Assembly: GCA_963810815.1 (NCBI GenBank)
Contig: CAWEPB010000010.1
Coordinates: forward strand, 7,458 to 71,457
DNA from: CAVQWT01 sp963810815
GTDB taxonomy: Bacteria > Pseudomonadota > Gammaproteobacteria > Burkholderiales > Casimicrobiaceae
DNA: 64,000 nucleotides
Reading direction: 5' to 3'
Positions within the stretch are counted from its first letter, which is position 1; every line of letters starts with the position of its first letter. Of this stretch, positions 1 through 9,113 are shown in pieces. A program made the position numbers and the translations under genes. Under the pieces are notes generated by a model. The model made no database searches. It was not told the origin of the DNA and was given only the letters and a program-made list of their open reading frames with translations.

Positions 1-74
1 TCGCGCACGCCGAGCGCGATGTTCTCGAAATCGCAGAACAGCGCCATGTTGGTGACGTCGGAGGCATTGGCCAT
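1..74 (-). CDS. NYN-domain (LabA/DUF88-like) protein, N-terminal fragment
   Basis: Only the first 24 codons lie in the window; the gene continues past the left edge. The reading MANASDVTNMALFCDFENIA ends in the phe-cys-asp-phe-glu-asn block that opens NYN (PIN-like) domains, where the Asp belongs to the acidic metal site. Proteins of this family are putative nucleases. I chose the ATG at 74; the in-frame ATG at 47, just before ALFCDFEN, is the alternative. It is divergent from yceH. The family call rests on one motif only. Confidence 0.6.
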   Translation of the reverse strand, partial: MANASDVTNMALFCDFENIALGVR

Positions 75-165
75 GGAGGATTCCTGGAGGATGTGGGGGC
101 GCGGCATCGCGCCGGCGGCGCCGGCGTCGTGGCGGGCGCGGGCGTCCGCGCGCATGTTCCCCGAG

Positions 166-193
166 TTTACCGCCCCGGCGCCCGCGTTACACT
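166..193 (+). promoter_or_regulatory. candidate sigma70 promoter for yceH
   Basis: TTTACC at 166-171 and TACACT at 188-193 are separated by 16 bases. The start point would be near 200, about 54 bases before the yceH ATG. Both boxes are imperfect, but the spacing is good and the surroundings are otherwise very GC-rich. Confidence 0.4.
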
Positions 194-253
194 CTCGGCC
201 TCGGTCGCGCTCCCGCGGCCCTCGAAACCTGCTGCGGCCCACCGCCACGCGCC

Positions 254-934
254 ATGCCCGACACCCCGCTGCCGCTGCTGTCGCTCCTCGAAACCCGCGT
301 GCTGGGGGTGCTGGTCGAGAAGCAGCACACGGTGCCCGACACCTATCCGCTGACGCTCAATGCGCTGGTCGCCGGCTGCAACCAGAAGACCAGCCGCGAT
401 CCCGTGCTCAACGCCACCGACGCCGAGGTGCAGGCGGCGGTCGACCAGCTCCGCTCGCTGTCGCTGGTCGTCGAGTCGAGCGGCGGCCGCGTGATGCGCT
501 ACGCCCACAACGTCGAGCGCGTGCTGCACGCGCCGTCGCAGGCGGTCGCGCTGCTGGCGACGATGATGCTGCGCGGTCCGCAGACGATCGGCGAGCTGCG
601 CATCAACTGCGAGCGGCTGCACGCGTTCGCCGACCTGTCGGCGGTGCAGGGGTTCCTCGACGAGCTCGTCGCGCGGCCGGCCGGCGCGCTCGCGGTCGAG
701 CTGCCGCGGCGTCCCGGCGAACGCGAGACGCGCTGGATGCACCTGCTCGCCGGCGTGCCCGAGGCGGGCGCCGCGCCCGCGCACGAGCCGCGCGCCGACG
801 ACGCGGGCAGCGTCGGCGTCGCCGAGATCGCGGCGCTCAAGGCCAACCTGGCGCAGGTTTCCGCGGAACTCGCCGCGGTGAAGGCGACCGTCGCAAGGCT
901 GTGCGTCGAGCTCGGCGTGGACGTCGACCCGTGA
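254..934 (+). CDS. yceH: YceH family protein (DUF480)
   Basis: A 226-residue cytosolic protein. It opens with LLSLLETRVLGVLVEKQHTV, followed by the PDTYPLTLNALVAGCNQKTS block, both hallmarks of YceH. The family has two tandem winged-helix folds and no established biochemical role. The C-terminal 40 residues are Ala/Glu-rich and look like a short coiled coil. The ATG at 254 is chosen because the conserved family start falls right after it. It is monocistronic by spacing: 186 bases separate it from the next gene. Family assignment is firm, function unknown. Confidence 0.92.
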   Translation: MPDTPLPLLSLLETRVLGVLVEKQHTVPDTYPLTLNALVAGCNQKTSRDPVLNATDAEVQAAVDQLRSLSLVVESSGGRVMRYAHNVERVLHAPSQAVALLATMMLRGPQTIGELRINCERLHAFADLSAVQGFLDELVARPAGALAVELPRRPGERETRWMHLLAGVPEAGAAPAHEPRADDAGSVGVAEIAALKANLAQVSAELAAVKATVARLCVELGVDVDP

Positions 935-1035
935 GGTGACGGTCGGGCGTTCGTTCGGGTTGCATCCTGGACGGACGATCGCGCGATCGGCGGTCCGCCC
1001 CGCAGCCGGCACGGCATCCGCGGCCGCAGTGTCTA

Positions 1036-1065
1036 TTGCGGAATCCGGCGGCGCTGGACGACAAT
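1036..1065 (+). promoter_or_regulatory. candidate promoter of the mscS-like gene
   Basis: TTGCGG at 1036-1041 and GACAAT at 1060-1065 are 18 bases apart, ending about 55 bases before the ATG at 1121. The match is weak. Confidence 0.3.
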
Positions 1066-1120
1066 GGAGGGCTGACCGGGGCGCCGTCGCGTCCCGCGCG
1101 ACCATGACGGGAGAATAGCA

Positions 1121-1933
1121 ATGGATGTTGCCGCCCTGTGGACCAAGGCCGAACCCGCGCTGATCGCCATGGGACTCAAGGTCCTGGGTGCGATCGCGAT
1201 CTACATCGTCGGCCGCTGGCTGATCGGCGTCGCGTCGTCGCTGATCACGCGGGCGCTGGAACGGCAGAAGGTCGAGCCGACGATCATCCGCTACATCGCG
1301 AACGTGATCAGCGTCGCGCTCAACATCCTGCTGGTCATCGGCATCCTCGGCTACTTCGGCGTCGAGACGACGTCGTTCGCCGCGCTGATCGCCGCGCTGG
1401 GTATCGCGATCGGCGCCGCCTGGGGCGGCCTGCTGTCCAACTTCGCGGCCGGGGCGTTCATCCTGGTGCTGCGGCCGTTCAAGGTCGGCGACTACGTGCT
1501 GGCCGGCGACGTCGAGGGCACGGTGCGCGCGATCGGGCTGTTCACGACGTCGATCGACACGCCGGACAACGTGCTGACGTCGGTCGGCAACGCCAAGGTG
1601 ATGGGCGGCACGATCAAGAACTTCTCGCACAACCCGTACCGGCGCGTCGACCTCACCGCGCAGCTCGACCACACCGTCGATCCGCACGACGCGATCCGGC
1701 GGCTCAAGGAAGCGCTGCCGAAGATCGCCAACGTGGTGCCGGAGCCGAAGCCCGACGTCGAGATCCTGACCTTCAACGAGCGTGGGCCCGTCCTCGCGGT
1801 GCGCCCCTACGTGAACACCGCGCACTACTGGCAGGTCTACTTCGACACCAACAAGGCGATTCGCGACACCTTCGGCGGCGCGGGCTACCCGGTGCCGGAG
1901 TCGCACGTCCATTTGCGGCAACGGACGGCCTGA
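1121..1933 (+). CDS. small-conductance mechanosensitive channel, MscS family
   Basis: A 270-residue inner-membrane protein of the short MscS type. Three hydrophobic segments lie in the first 110 residues. The third (AALGIAIGAAWGGLLSNFAAG) is the Gly/Ala-rich pore helix typical of MscS. The beta domain follows, with the conserved RPFKVGDYV block. These channels open under membrane tension and release solutes on hypo-osmotic shock. The ATG is preceded by a purine-rich stretch (gggagaatagca). The size fits E. coli MscS (286 residues). Confidence 0.93.
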   Translation: MDVAALWTKAEPALIAMGLKVLGAIAIYIVGRWLIGVASSLITRALERQKVEPTIIRYIANVISVALNILLVIGILGYFGVETTSFAALIAALGIAIGAAWGGLLSNFAAGAFILVLRPFKVGDYVLAGDVEGTVRAIGLFTTSIDTPDNVLTSVGNAKVMGGTIKNFSHNPYRRVDLTAQLDHTVDPHDAIRRLKEALPKIANVVPEPKPDVEILTFNERGPVLAVRPYVNTAHYWQVYFDTNKAIRDTFGGAGYPVPESHVHLRQRTA

Positions 1934-2049
1934 CCGTCCTGCCGTCCGCGGCCGGAATGCCGCGGGTTGCCGGCGGCGCCGCGGCCCGCGGGCCGGCAGC
2001 AACGAGGTTGCAGCCCCGACCAACGCAGCACATTGCAGCGAGGTGAACG

Positions 2050-2466
2050 ATGGGAATGCTCGACGGACTTCTCGGCAGCCTGATGGGCGGCATGATGGGT
2101 GGTGGCCAGCAGCAGCAGAATCCGCTGGTCGCGATCGCGCTGCAGATGCTGCAGCAGAACGGCGGCATCGAGGGCATCCTCGGCAAGTTCCAGCAGGCGG
2201 GCCTGGGCCAGCAGGCGGACTCGTGGGTGTCGACCGGGCAGAACCTGCCGATCGATCCGGGCGCGCTGGGCGAGATCTTCGGACAGGAGAAGCTGGGCCA
2301 GATCGCGCGGCAGACGGGGATGTCGGAGCAGGACGTCTCCGGCGGTCTCGCCGACCTCCTGCCCGGCCTCATCGACCAGATGACACCGCAGGGCCAGGTT
2401 CCCGCCGACAGCGGCGACCTCGTCAACCGGGCGCTGGCGATGCTGCAGAAGGGCAAGCTCGGCTGA
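2050..2466 (+). CDS. yidB: YidB family protein (DUF937)
   Basis: A 138-residue cytosolic protein. It starts MGMLDGLLGSLMGGMMGGGQ and carries the QQAGLGQQADSWVSTGQNLP segment typical of YidB/DUF937. The N terminus is Gly/Met/Gln-rich and the rest is predicted helical. No biochemical function is established for the family. It is the only gene between mscS and the glutaminase fusion, and probably has its own transcript because 116 bases separate it from mscS. The start at 2050 follows the purine-rich segment gcgaggtgaacg. Confidence 0.85.
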   Translation: MGMLDGLLGSLMGGMMGGGQQQQNPLVAIALQMLQQNGGIEGILGKFQQAGLGQQADSWVSTGQNLPIDPGALGEIFGQEKLGQIARQTGMSEQDVSGGLADLLPGLIDQMTPQGQVPADSGDLVNRALAMLQKGKLG

Positions 2467-2535
2467 ACCGGCGGGCGGGGCCGGCCGGGCCCCGATATTG
2501 CGTGGGATCCTGAACCCCACGCCCGGAGCACTGCC

Positions 2536-4344
2536 TTGCCCCCCTCGCCGATCCTCGACTATCTCGAATCGCTTCGCGCCCGCTACTCGGCGCTTTCGGA
2601 CGGCCGCGTCGCCGACTACATTCCGGAACTCACGCGCGTCGACCCCGACGGGTTCGGCATCTGCATCGCCACCCACGACGGCTTCGTCTACGAGGTCGGC
2701 GATTCCCGCCAGCCGTTCACCATCCAGTCGATCTCCAAGCCGCTGACCTACGGGCTGGCGCTGGAGGCGCACGGCGAGGACGCGGTGCTGGCCAAAATCG
2801 GCGTCGAGCCCTCCGGCGACGCCTTCAATGCCGTCAGCCTGCGGCCCCAGACCGGTGCGCCGCTGAATCCGTTGATCAATGCCGGTGCAATCGCCGCCTG
2901 CGGCCTGGTCCCCGGCGGCACGGTCGAGCAGAAGACCGCCCGCATCCTCGACACGTTTTCCCGCTACGCCGGACGCGCGCTCGACATCGACGAGGCGGTG
3001 TACGCCTCGGAGAGCCGGACCGGCCACCGCAACCGCGCGATCGGCTGGATGCTGCGCAATTTCTCCATCCTGACCGAGGATCCGACGCCGACGCTCGAGG
3101 CGTACTTCCGGCAATGCGCGATCCGCGTCACCTGCCGCGACCTCGCGCTCATCGGCGCGACGCTCGCCAACGGCGGCGTCAACCCCGTCACGCGCACCCG
3201 CGCCATCGGCGAGCGGTACGTGCAGGACGTCCTGTCGGTGATGGCGACCTGCGGCATGTACGACTACTCGGGCGAGTGGCTGTACCGGACCGGACTGCCG
3301 GCGAAGAGCGGCGTCGGCGGCGGGATTCTCGCGGTGCAGCCGGGGCGCATCGGCATCGGCGTCTATTCGCCGCGCCTCGACGCGCAGGGGAACAGCGTGC
3401 GCGGCATCGCGGTGTGCCGCGAGCTGGCGGCCGACCTCGGCCTCCACCTGTTCGACGCGTCGCAGCGCACGGTGCCGGCGGTGCGCCTGGCGACGTCGCG
3501 CCGCAGCGTCGCGTCGAAGCGGCGGCGCTCGACCGTCGCGGCCGAGCACCTGCGCAGCACGGGCAGCCGGCTGCGCCTGTACCACCTGCAGGGGGCGCTC
3601 GCGTTCGCCTCGGTCGAGCCGGTCGTGCGCGAGCTCATGGCCCGGTCGGCGGACTCCGACTGCTTCATCGTCAACCTCAAGTTCGTGCCGCGCATCGACC
3701 GCACCGCCGCCCTGCTGCTGGCGGCCGCCCGGTCGGCGCTGCTGCGGCTCGGCAAGACGCTGGACTTCGCCGAAGCCGGCGCCTGCTGGCAGCCGCTGAT
3801 CGACGCCGGCGTCGACCGCGAGGCGTTCTACGCCGACGACGACTTCGCGCTGGAGCACGACGAGGACCTGCTGCTCGCCCGCGGCTTCCCGGACCGCGCG
3901 TGGGAAGCCCCCAGCGCGCTCGGCAACTGTGCGCTGTTCGCGGGCCTGGCCCCGGACGACATCGCGCTGCTGGAGCCGCTGCTGGGCCGCCGGACGTATC
4001 ACCACGGGCAGACCATCATCGCCGCCGGCCAGTCCTCCGACGAACTCTTCGTCATCACCGACGGCGCCGTGATGGTGAGCATCCCCACGCAGGACGGCGT
4101 CGCGCGCCTCGACGCCTTCACCTCCGGCATGACCTTCGGCGAGCTTGCGTTCATCGACCGCTCGCCGCGCTCGGCGGACGTGACCGCACTGGGCGCCGTC
4201 GAGTGCCGCGTGCTCACCCGCGCCGCGTTCGCGCAGCTCGAGCGCGACGCGCCGGCGATCAAGATCCGCCTGCTCGAGAACCTCGCGACCGGGCTGACCG
4301 GCATGCTGCGGCAGGCCACGCAGGAGCTCGCGGCGTTGAAATAG
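2536..4344 (+). CDS. glsA: glutaminase A fused to STAS and cyclic-nucleotide-binding domains
   Basis: A 602-residue three-part protein. Residues 1-305 are a glutaminase of the beta-lactamase-like fold that hydrolyses L-glutamine to glutamate and ammonia. The Ser-x-x-Lys catalytic pair is visible as S65 and K68 (QSISKPLTYG), and NPLINAGAIA and SGVGGGI are also conserved. Residues about 340-430 are a STAS domain. Residues about 455-590 are a cyclic-nucleotide-binding domain with its phosphate-binding block GELAFIDRSPRSADV. Free-standing bacterial glutaminase is about 305 residues, so the last 300 residues are an added regulatory half. The start is a TTG at 2536 after ggagca. Nucleotide control of activity is inferred from the domains. 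Confidence 0.92.
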   Translation: MPPSPILDYLESLRARYSALSDGRVADYIPELTRVDPDGFGICIATHDGFVYEVGDSRQPFTIQSISKPLTYGLALEAHGEDAVLAKIGVEPSGDAFNAVSLRPQTGAPLNPLINAGAIAACGLVPGGTVEQKTARILDTFSRYAGRALDIDEAVYASESRTGHRNRAIGWMLRNFSILTEDPTPTLEAYFRQCAIRVTCRDLALIGATLANGGVNPVTRTRAIGERYVQDVLSVMATCGMYDYSGEWLYRTGLPAKSGVGGGILAVQPGRIGIGVYSPRLDAQGNSVRGIAVCRELAADLGLHLFDASQRTVPAVRLATSRRSVASKRRRSTVAAEHLRSTGSRLRLYHLQGALAFASVEPVVRELMARSADSDCFIVNLKFVPRIDRTAALLLAAARSALLRLGKTLDFAEAGACWQPLIDAGVDREAFYADDDFALEHDEDLLLARGFPDRAWEAPSALGNCALFAGLAPDDIALLEPLLGRRTYHHGQTIIAAGQSSDELFVITDGAVMVSIPTQDGVARLDAFTSGMTFGELAFIDRSPRSADVTALGAVECRVLTRAAFAQLERDAPAIKIRLLENLATGLTGMLRQATQELAALK

Positions 4345-4442
4345 TCCGGGCGCCCGGATCGACGCAAAGGCACCTCGCCGGCGGCGCCCCGGCCGATCTG
4401 TGCGAGAATCCGCGACGCTGCAGCGCCCGCCCGAGTTCCGCG

Positions 4443-5273
4443 TTGGATTCCCCCACCCTCCTCACCGCCGTCCTGCTCGGCATCGTCGAAGGCCTGACCG
4501 AGTTCCTGCCGGTCTCGTCGACGGGCCACCTGATCGTCGCCGGATCGCTGCTGGGCTACACCGGCGACCGCGCCAAGGTGTTCGAGATCTTCATCCAGTC
4601 GGGCGCGATGCTGGCGATCGTCTGGGAATACCGGCGGCGCTTCGCCGGGGTGATCGCCGGACTCGGCCACGACCCCGCGGCGCGCCGGTTCGCGCTGAAC
4701 CTCGTCGTCGCGTTCGTGCCCGCCGGCCTCGCCGGCTTCGCGCTGGGCTCGGCGATCAAGCGCGCGCTGTTCGCGCCGGTGCCGGTGGCCGTCGCCTTCA
4801 TCGTCGGGGCGTTCATCATCCTGTGGGTCGAGGCGCGCCAGCGGGCGCGACCGGCGAGCGTGCGCGTCGCCGAGGTCGACGACATGACGACGCTGGACGC
4901 GCTGAAGGTCGGCATCGCGCAATGCTTCGCGCTGATCCCCGGCACGTCGCGCTCCGGCGCCACGATCATCGGCGGCATGCTGTTCGGGCTGTCGCGCAAG
5001 GCGGCCACCGAGTTCTCGTTCTTCCTCGCCGTGCCGACGCTGGTCGCCGCCGGCGCGTACTCGATGTGGAAAAGCCGGGCGCTGCTCGACGTCGGCGACC
5101 TGCCGGTGTTCGGCGTCGGCTTCGTCGCGTCGTTCGTCGCCGCGTTCGTCTGCGTGCGCTGGCTGATCCGCTGGGTCGCGCACCACGACTTCGTGCCGTT
5201 CGCCTGGTACCGCCTCGCCTTCGGCGCGATCGTGCTGATCACCGCCTGGACCGGCATCGTGCAGTGGCAGTGA
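4443..5273 (+). CDS. uppP: undecaprenyl-diphosphate phosphatase (BacA/UppP)
   Basis: A 276-residue polytopic membrane enzyme. It dephosphorylates undecaprenyl diphosphate to recycle the lipid carrier of peptidoglycan synthesis. The two family signatures are clear: GIVEGLTEFLPVSSTGHLIV near the N terminus (catalytic Glu and Ser) and PGTSRSGATIIGGMLFGLSR in the middle. The start is a TTG at 4443, giving a family-normal length with LLGIVEG at the usual place. Its TGA overlaps the GTG of the EamA gene, so the two are probably translationally coupled. Confidence 0.93.
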   Translation: MDSPTLLTAVLLGIVEGLTEFLPVSSTGHLIVAGSLLGYTGDRAKVFEIFIQSGAMLAIVWEYRRRFAGVIAGLGHDPAARRFALNLVVAFVPAGLAGFALGSAIKRALFAPVPVAVAFIVGAFIILWVEARQRARPASVRVAEVDDMTTLDALKVGIAQCFALIPGTSRSGATIIGGMLFGLSRKAATEFSFFLAVPTLVAAGAYSMWKSRALLDVGDLPVFGVGFVASFVAAFVCVRWLIRWVAHHDFVPFAWYRLAFGAIVLITAWTGIVQWQ

Positions 5274-6202
5274 CGGCGGCGCCCCCGGCCCGCTGGATCG
5301 GGCCGCTGTTCGCGGTGATCGGCACGCTGGGCTTCTCGTTCAAGGCGATCCTCATCAAGCTCGCCTACGCCTGGCATCCGATCGACGCGCTGACGCTGCT
5401 GACGCTGCGCATGCTGTACTCGGCGCCGTTCTTCCTGGCGATGGCGTGGTGGGCGTCGCGCCGCCCCGGCGCGGCGCCGCTCGACCGGCGCGACTGGCCG
5501 CGGCTGCTCGCGCTGGGCTTCGTCGGCTACTACCTCGCGAGCCTGCTCGATTTCATGGGCCTCGCCCACATCAGCGCGGCGCTCGAGCGGCTGGTGCTGT
5601 TCCTGTACCCGACGATGGTGGTGCTGCTGTCGGCGCTGCTGCTGAAGAAGCCGGTGCCCCGGGCGACGGTGTTCGCGCTGCTGCTGTCCTACGCCGGCAT
5701 CGTGTTCGTGTTCTGGCACGACCTCGCCGTCGCGGCCGACGCGGGCGCCGTCGCGACCGGGGGCGCGCTGGTCTTCGGCAGCGCGTTCTGCTACGCGCTC
5801 TATCTCGTCGGCGCGGGCGACCTGATCGGACGGATGGGCAGCACGCGGTTCATCGCCTTCGCGATGCTGGCGTCGACGGTGTTCGTGCTGGCGCAGTTCG
5901 CGCTGACGCGGCCGCCCGCCGCGCTGGCGGTGCCGCCTTCGATCCACGCGCTGTCGCTGGCGATGGCGGTGTTGTCGACGGTGCTGCCGACGTGGGTGGT
6001 CGCCGAGGCGATCCACCGCATCGGCGCCAACCGCACGTCGCTGGTCGGCTCGCTGGGCCCGGTGTTCACCATCGGCATGGGCGCGGCGATCCTCGGCGAG
6101 CCGCTGCACGCGGTCCAGCTTCTCGGCGCGGCGCTGGTGCTCGCCGGCGTGCTGCTGGTCACGCGGCGGCCGCGGGCCGGCAGCGCGACCCCGGGCGCGT
6201 GA
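5270..6202 (+). CDS. EamA/DMT superfamily transporter
   Basis: A 310-residue inner-membrane protein with about ten hydrophobic segments in two EamA repeats. The first repeat begins IGPLFAVIGTLGFSFKAILI. The second ends with LGPVFTIGMGAAILGEPLHA, a typical EamA closing helix pair. Family members export or import small metabolites; no substrate can be read from the sequence. I chose the GTG at 5270 because it overlaps the uppP stop (GTGA). A GTG two codons earlier is equally in frame. Confidence 0.85.
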   Translation: MTAAPPARWIGPLFAVIGTLGFSFKAILIKLAYAWHPIDALTLLTLRMLYSAPFFLAMAWWASRRPGAAPLDRRDWPRLLALGFVGYYLASLLDFMGLAHISAALERLVLFLYPTMVVLLSALLLKKPVPRATVFALLLSYAGIVFVFWHDLAVAADAGAVATGGALVFGSAFCYALYLVGAGDLIGRMGSTRFIAFAMLASTVFVLAQFALTRPPAALAVPPSIHALSLAMAVLSTVLPTWVVAEAIHRIGANRTSLVGSLGPVFTIGMGAAILGEPLHAVQLLGAALVLAGVLLVTRRPRAGSATPGA

Positions 6203-6357
6203 ACGGCAGGCGGCGGACGGTTGCGCGGCCGGCGGCGGCCAGCTGACCGGCCGATCGCCGGCGAACTGCACCCTGGAGGCTTCGGCCGGCGCAGACGCGA
6301 TCCGTCGCTGCGCTAGAATGAACGGCTGCGTTCCGCCGCCTCTTCCAGGAGTTCTCC

Positions 6358-7845
6358 ATGGCCCCCGACACGATCGATCGCTCCGCCCCCAAGCTCGCCG
6401 ACCCGACGCTGCTGCGCGAGCTCTGCTACATCAACGGCGCCTGGGTCGGCGCCGACGACGGCGCCACGGTCACCGTCACCAATCCGGCCACCGGCGCGAA
6501 GGTCGGGACCGCGCCGGTCTGCCGCGGCGGCGAGACCCGGCGTGCGATCGAGGCCGCGGACGCGGCGTGGCCCGCGTGGCGGGCGAAGACCGCGAAGGAG
6601 CGCAGCGCCATCCTGCGCAAGTGGTTCGAGCTGATGATGGCCAACGTCGACGACCTCGCGCTGATCCTCACCACCGAGCAGGGCAAGCCGCTCGCCGAGG
6701 CCAAGGGCGAAGTGACGATCGGGGCCGCCTACATCGAGTGGTTCGCCGAGGAGGCGCGGCGCATCTACGGCGACGTGATCCCGACCATCGGCAACGACCG
6801 GCGCCTCGTCGTGATCAAGCAGCCGATCGGCGTCTGCGCGGCGATCACGCCGTGGAACTTTCCCTGCTCGATGATCACGCGCAAGGTCGCGCCGGCGCTC
6901 GCCGCCGGCTGCACCGTGGTGATCAAGCCGGCGCAGGCGACGCCGTTCTCGGCGCTCGCGCTGGCCGAGCTCGCGCACCGCGCCGGCTTCCCGCCCGGCG
7001 TGGTCAACATCATCACCGGCAAGGCGAGCGCGATCGGCGGCGAGCTGTGCGCGAACCCGACGGTGCGCAAGCTGTCGTTCACCGGCTCGACCGAGATCGG
7101 CCGCGAGCTGATGAAGAACGTCGCGCCGACGGTGAAGAAGCTGTCGCTGGAGCTGGGCGGCAACGCGCCGTTCATCGTGTTCGACGACGCCGACCTCGAC
7201 GCCGCGGCCGACGGCGCGATCATTTCCAAGTACCGCAACGCGGGCCAGACCTGCGTCTGCGCGAACCGCCTGTTCGTCCACGACAAGGTCTACGACGCGT
7301 TCGCGGAAAAGCTCGCGGTGCGCGTGCGCGCGCTCAAGGTCGGCAACGGCACCGAAGCCGGAGTCGCGCAGGGCCCGATGATCGACGCCAACGCGATCGC
7401 CAAGGTCGAGGAGCACGTCGCCGACGCGGTGGCCAAGGGCGCGCGGGTCGTCACCGGCGGCAAGCGCCATGCGCTGGGCGGCACGTTCTACGAGCCGACC
7501 ATCCTCGCCGACACCAGTCCCGACATGAAGATCTTCGCCGAGGAGACGTTCGGTCCGATCGCGCCGCTGTTCCGCTTCAAGACCGACGACGAGGTCGTCG
7601 AGCTCGCCAACCGCACCGAGTTCGGGCTGGCGTCGTACTTCTACAGCCGCGACATCGGCCGCATCTGGCGCGTCGCCGAGCAGCTCGAGTACGGGATGGT
7701 CGGCGTCAACACCGGGCTCATCACCACCGAAGTCGCCCCGTTCGGCGGCGTCAAGCAGTCGGGCTTCGGCCGCGAAGGCTCGAAGTACGGCGTCGAGGAC
7801 TTCGTCGAGGTCAAGTACATCTGCATGGGCGGCATCGACAAGTAG
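6358..7845 (+). CDS. gabD: NAD(P)-dependent succinate-semialdehyde dehydrogenase
   Basis: A 495-residue soluble aldehyde dehydrogenase, the usual size. It carries the catalytic Glu in LELGGNAPF, the nucleophilic Cys in NAGQTCVCANR, and the cofactor loop FTGSTEIGRELM. The start EQGKPLAEA and the end VEDFVEVKYICMGG fit the GabD branch, which oxidises succinate semialdehyde to succinate in GABA breakdown. A strong ribosome site (ccaggag) precedes the ATG. The ammonium transporter follows after 14 bases, so the two probably form an operon linked to nitrogen use. A GABA transaminase is not in the window. Confidence 0.9.
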   Translation: MAPDTIDRSAPKLADPTLLRELCYINGAWVGADDGATVTVTNPATGAKVGTAPVCRGGETRRAIEAADAAWPAWRAKTAKERSAILRKWFELMMANVDDLALILTTEQGKPLAEAKGEVTIGAAYIEWFAEEARRIYGDVIPTIGNDRRLVVIKQPIGVCAAITPWNFPCSMITRKVAPALAAGCTVVIKPAQATPFSALALAELAHRAGFPPGVVNIITGKASAIGGELCANPTVRKLSFTGSTEIGRELMKNVAPTVKKLSLELGGNAPFIVFDDADLDAAADGAIISKYRNAGQTCVCANRLFVHDKVYDAFAEKLAVRVRALKVGNGTEAGVAQGPMIDANAIAKVEEHVADAVAKGARVVTGGKRHALGGTFYEPTILADTSPDMKIFAEETFGPIAPLFRFKTDDEVVELANRTEFGLASYFYSRDIGRIWRVAEQLEYGMVGVNTGLITTEVAPFGGVKQSGFGREGSKYGVEDFVEVKYICMGGIDK

Positions 7846-7859
7846 CGAGCGAGGACGCG

Positions 7860-9062
7860 ATGGAATCGTTGAAGGCCGCCAGCGACACGCTGTTCATCCT
7901 GCTGGGCGCGATCATGGTGCTGGCGATGCACGCCGGCTTCGCGTTCCTCGAACTCGGCACCGTGCGCAAGAAGAACCAGGTCAACGCGCTGGTCAAGATC
8001 CTGGTCGACTTCGCCGTGTCGACGATCGCCTACTTCTTCATCGGCTACGCGATCGCCTACGGCGTGACGTTCTTCGCCAGCGCCGAAGCGCTGGCGCCGA
8101 AGAACGGCTACGAGCTCGTGCGGTTCTTCTTCCTGCTCACGTTCGCCGCCGCCATCCCGGCGATCGTGTCGGGCGGGATCGCCGAGCGCGCGAAGTTCAA
8201 CCCGCAGCTCGCCGCGACGTTCTTCCTGGTCGGCTTCCTGTACCCGTTCTTCGAGGGCATCGCCTGGAACCAGCATTTCGGAATCCAGGCCTGGCTCAAG
8301 TCGACGTTCGGCGCGGAGTTCCACGATTTCGCGGGCAGCGTCGTCGTCCACGCCTTCGGCGGCTGGATCGGCCTGGTCGCGGTGTTGATGCTGGGCGCGC
8401 GGCGCGGCCGGTACTCGAAGGAGGGCGGGATCGCCGCGCACCCGCCGTCGTCGATACCGTTCCTGGCCCTGGGCGCGTGGATCCTGTCGGTAGGCTGGTT
8501 CGGCTTCAACGTGATGTCGGCGCAGGCGCTCGACCGGATCTCGGGGCTGGTCGCCATGAACTCGCTGCTGGCGATGGCCGGCGGCACGCTGGCCGCCTTC
8601 GTCGCGGGCCGCAACGACCCCGGCTTCGCCCACAACGGACCGCTGGCCGGACTGGTCGCGGTGTGCGCGGGCTCCGACGTCATGCATCCGCTGGGCGCGC
8701 TCGCGACCGGGCTGGTCGCCGGCGCGCTGTTCGTCTTCATGTTCACGCAGACCCAGAACCGCTGGAAGATCGACGACGTGCTGGGCGTGTGGCCGCTGCA
8801 CGGGATCTGCGGCGCCTGGGGCGGCGTCGCCGCCGGCATCTTCGGCGCGAAGGCGCTCGGCGGCATCGGCGGCGTCGCGATCGGCTCGCAGCTTGCCGGG
8901 ACCGCGCTGGGCATCGCCATCGCGGTGACCGGCGCCGGGATCGTCTACGGCGCGCTCAAGGCGACGGTCGGGCTGCGCCTCGACGCCGAAGAGGAGTTCA
9001 ACGGCGCCGACCTGACGATCCACAAGATCAGCGCGACGGCGGAACGGGAAACCGCGTGGTGA
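7860..9062 (+). CDS. amt: ammonium transporter, Amt family
   Basis: A 400-residue inner-membrane channel with about eleven hydrophobic segments. Conserved Amt blocks are visible: the N-terminal FLELGTVRKKNQ, GGIAERAKF, the first pore His in VVHAFGGWIGL and the second in WPLHGICGAWGG. It moves ammonium into the cell. A cleavable signal peptide is not obvious. It sits 14 bases after gabD. No glnK is beside it, which is unusual because glnK-amt pairing is the common arrangement. Confidence 0.93.
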   Translation: MESLKAASDTLFILLGAIMVLAMHAGFAFLELGTVRKKNQVNALVKILVDFAVSTIAYFFIGYAIAYGVTFFASAEALAPKNGYELVRFFFLLTFAAAIPAIVSGGIAERAKFNPQLAATFFLVGFLYPFFEGIAWNQHFGIQAWLKSTFGAEFHDFAGSVVVHAFGGWIGLVAVLMLGARRGRYSKEGGIAAHPPSSIPFLALGAWILSVGWFGFNVMSAQALDRISGLVAMNSLLAMAGGTLAAFVAGRNDPGFAHNGPLAGLVAVCAGSDVMHPLGALATGLVAGALFVFMFTQTQNRWKIDDVLGVWPLHGICGAWGGVAAGIFGAKALGGIGGVAIGSQLAGTALGIAIAVTGAGIVYGALKATVGLRLDAEEEFNGADLTIHKISATAERETAW

Positions 9063-9113
9063 TCGGCCGCGACCCGCCGTGGCCCGTCCCGGCGTTCCGC
9101 ACCGGCGACGGGT

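Noticed and set aside
167..2023. A 618-codon open frame on the minus strand opposite yceH and mscS
   Set aside because: It is a shadow caused by high GC; it is Arg/Asp/Gln-rich with no domain, and the plus-strand genes are recognised families.
1885..4005. A 706-codon minus-strand frame opposite the glutaminase fusion
   Set aside because: Low-complexity Arg/Val/Ala sequence with no family similarity; opposite a clear enzyme.
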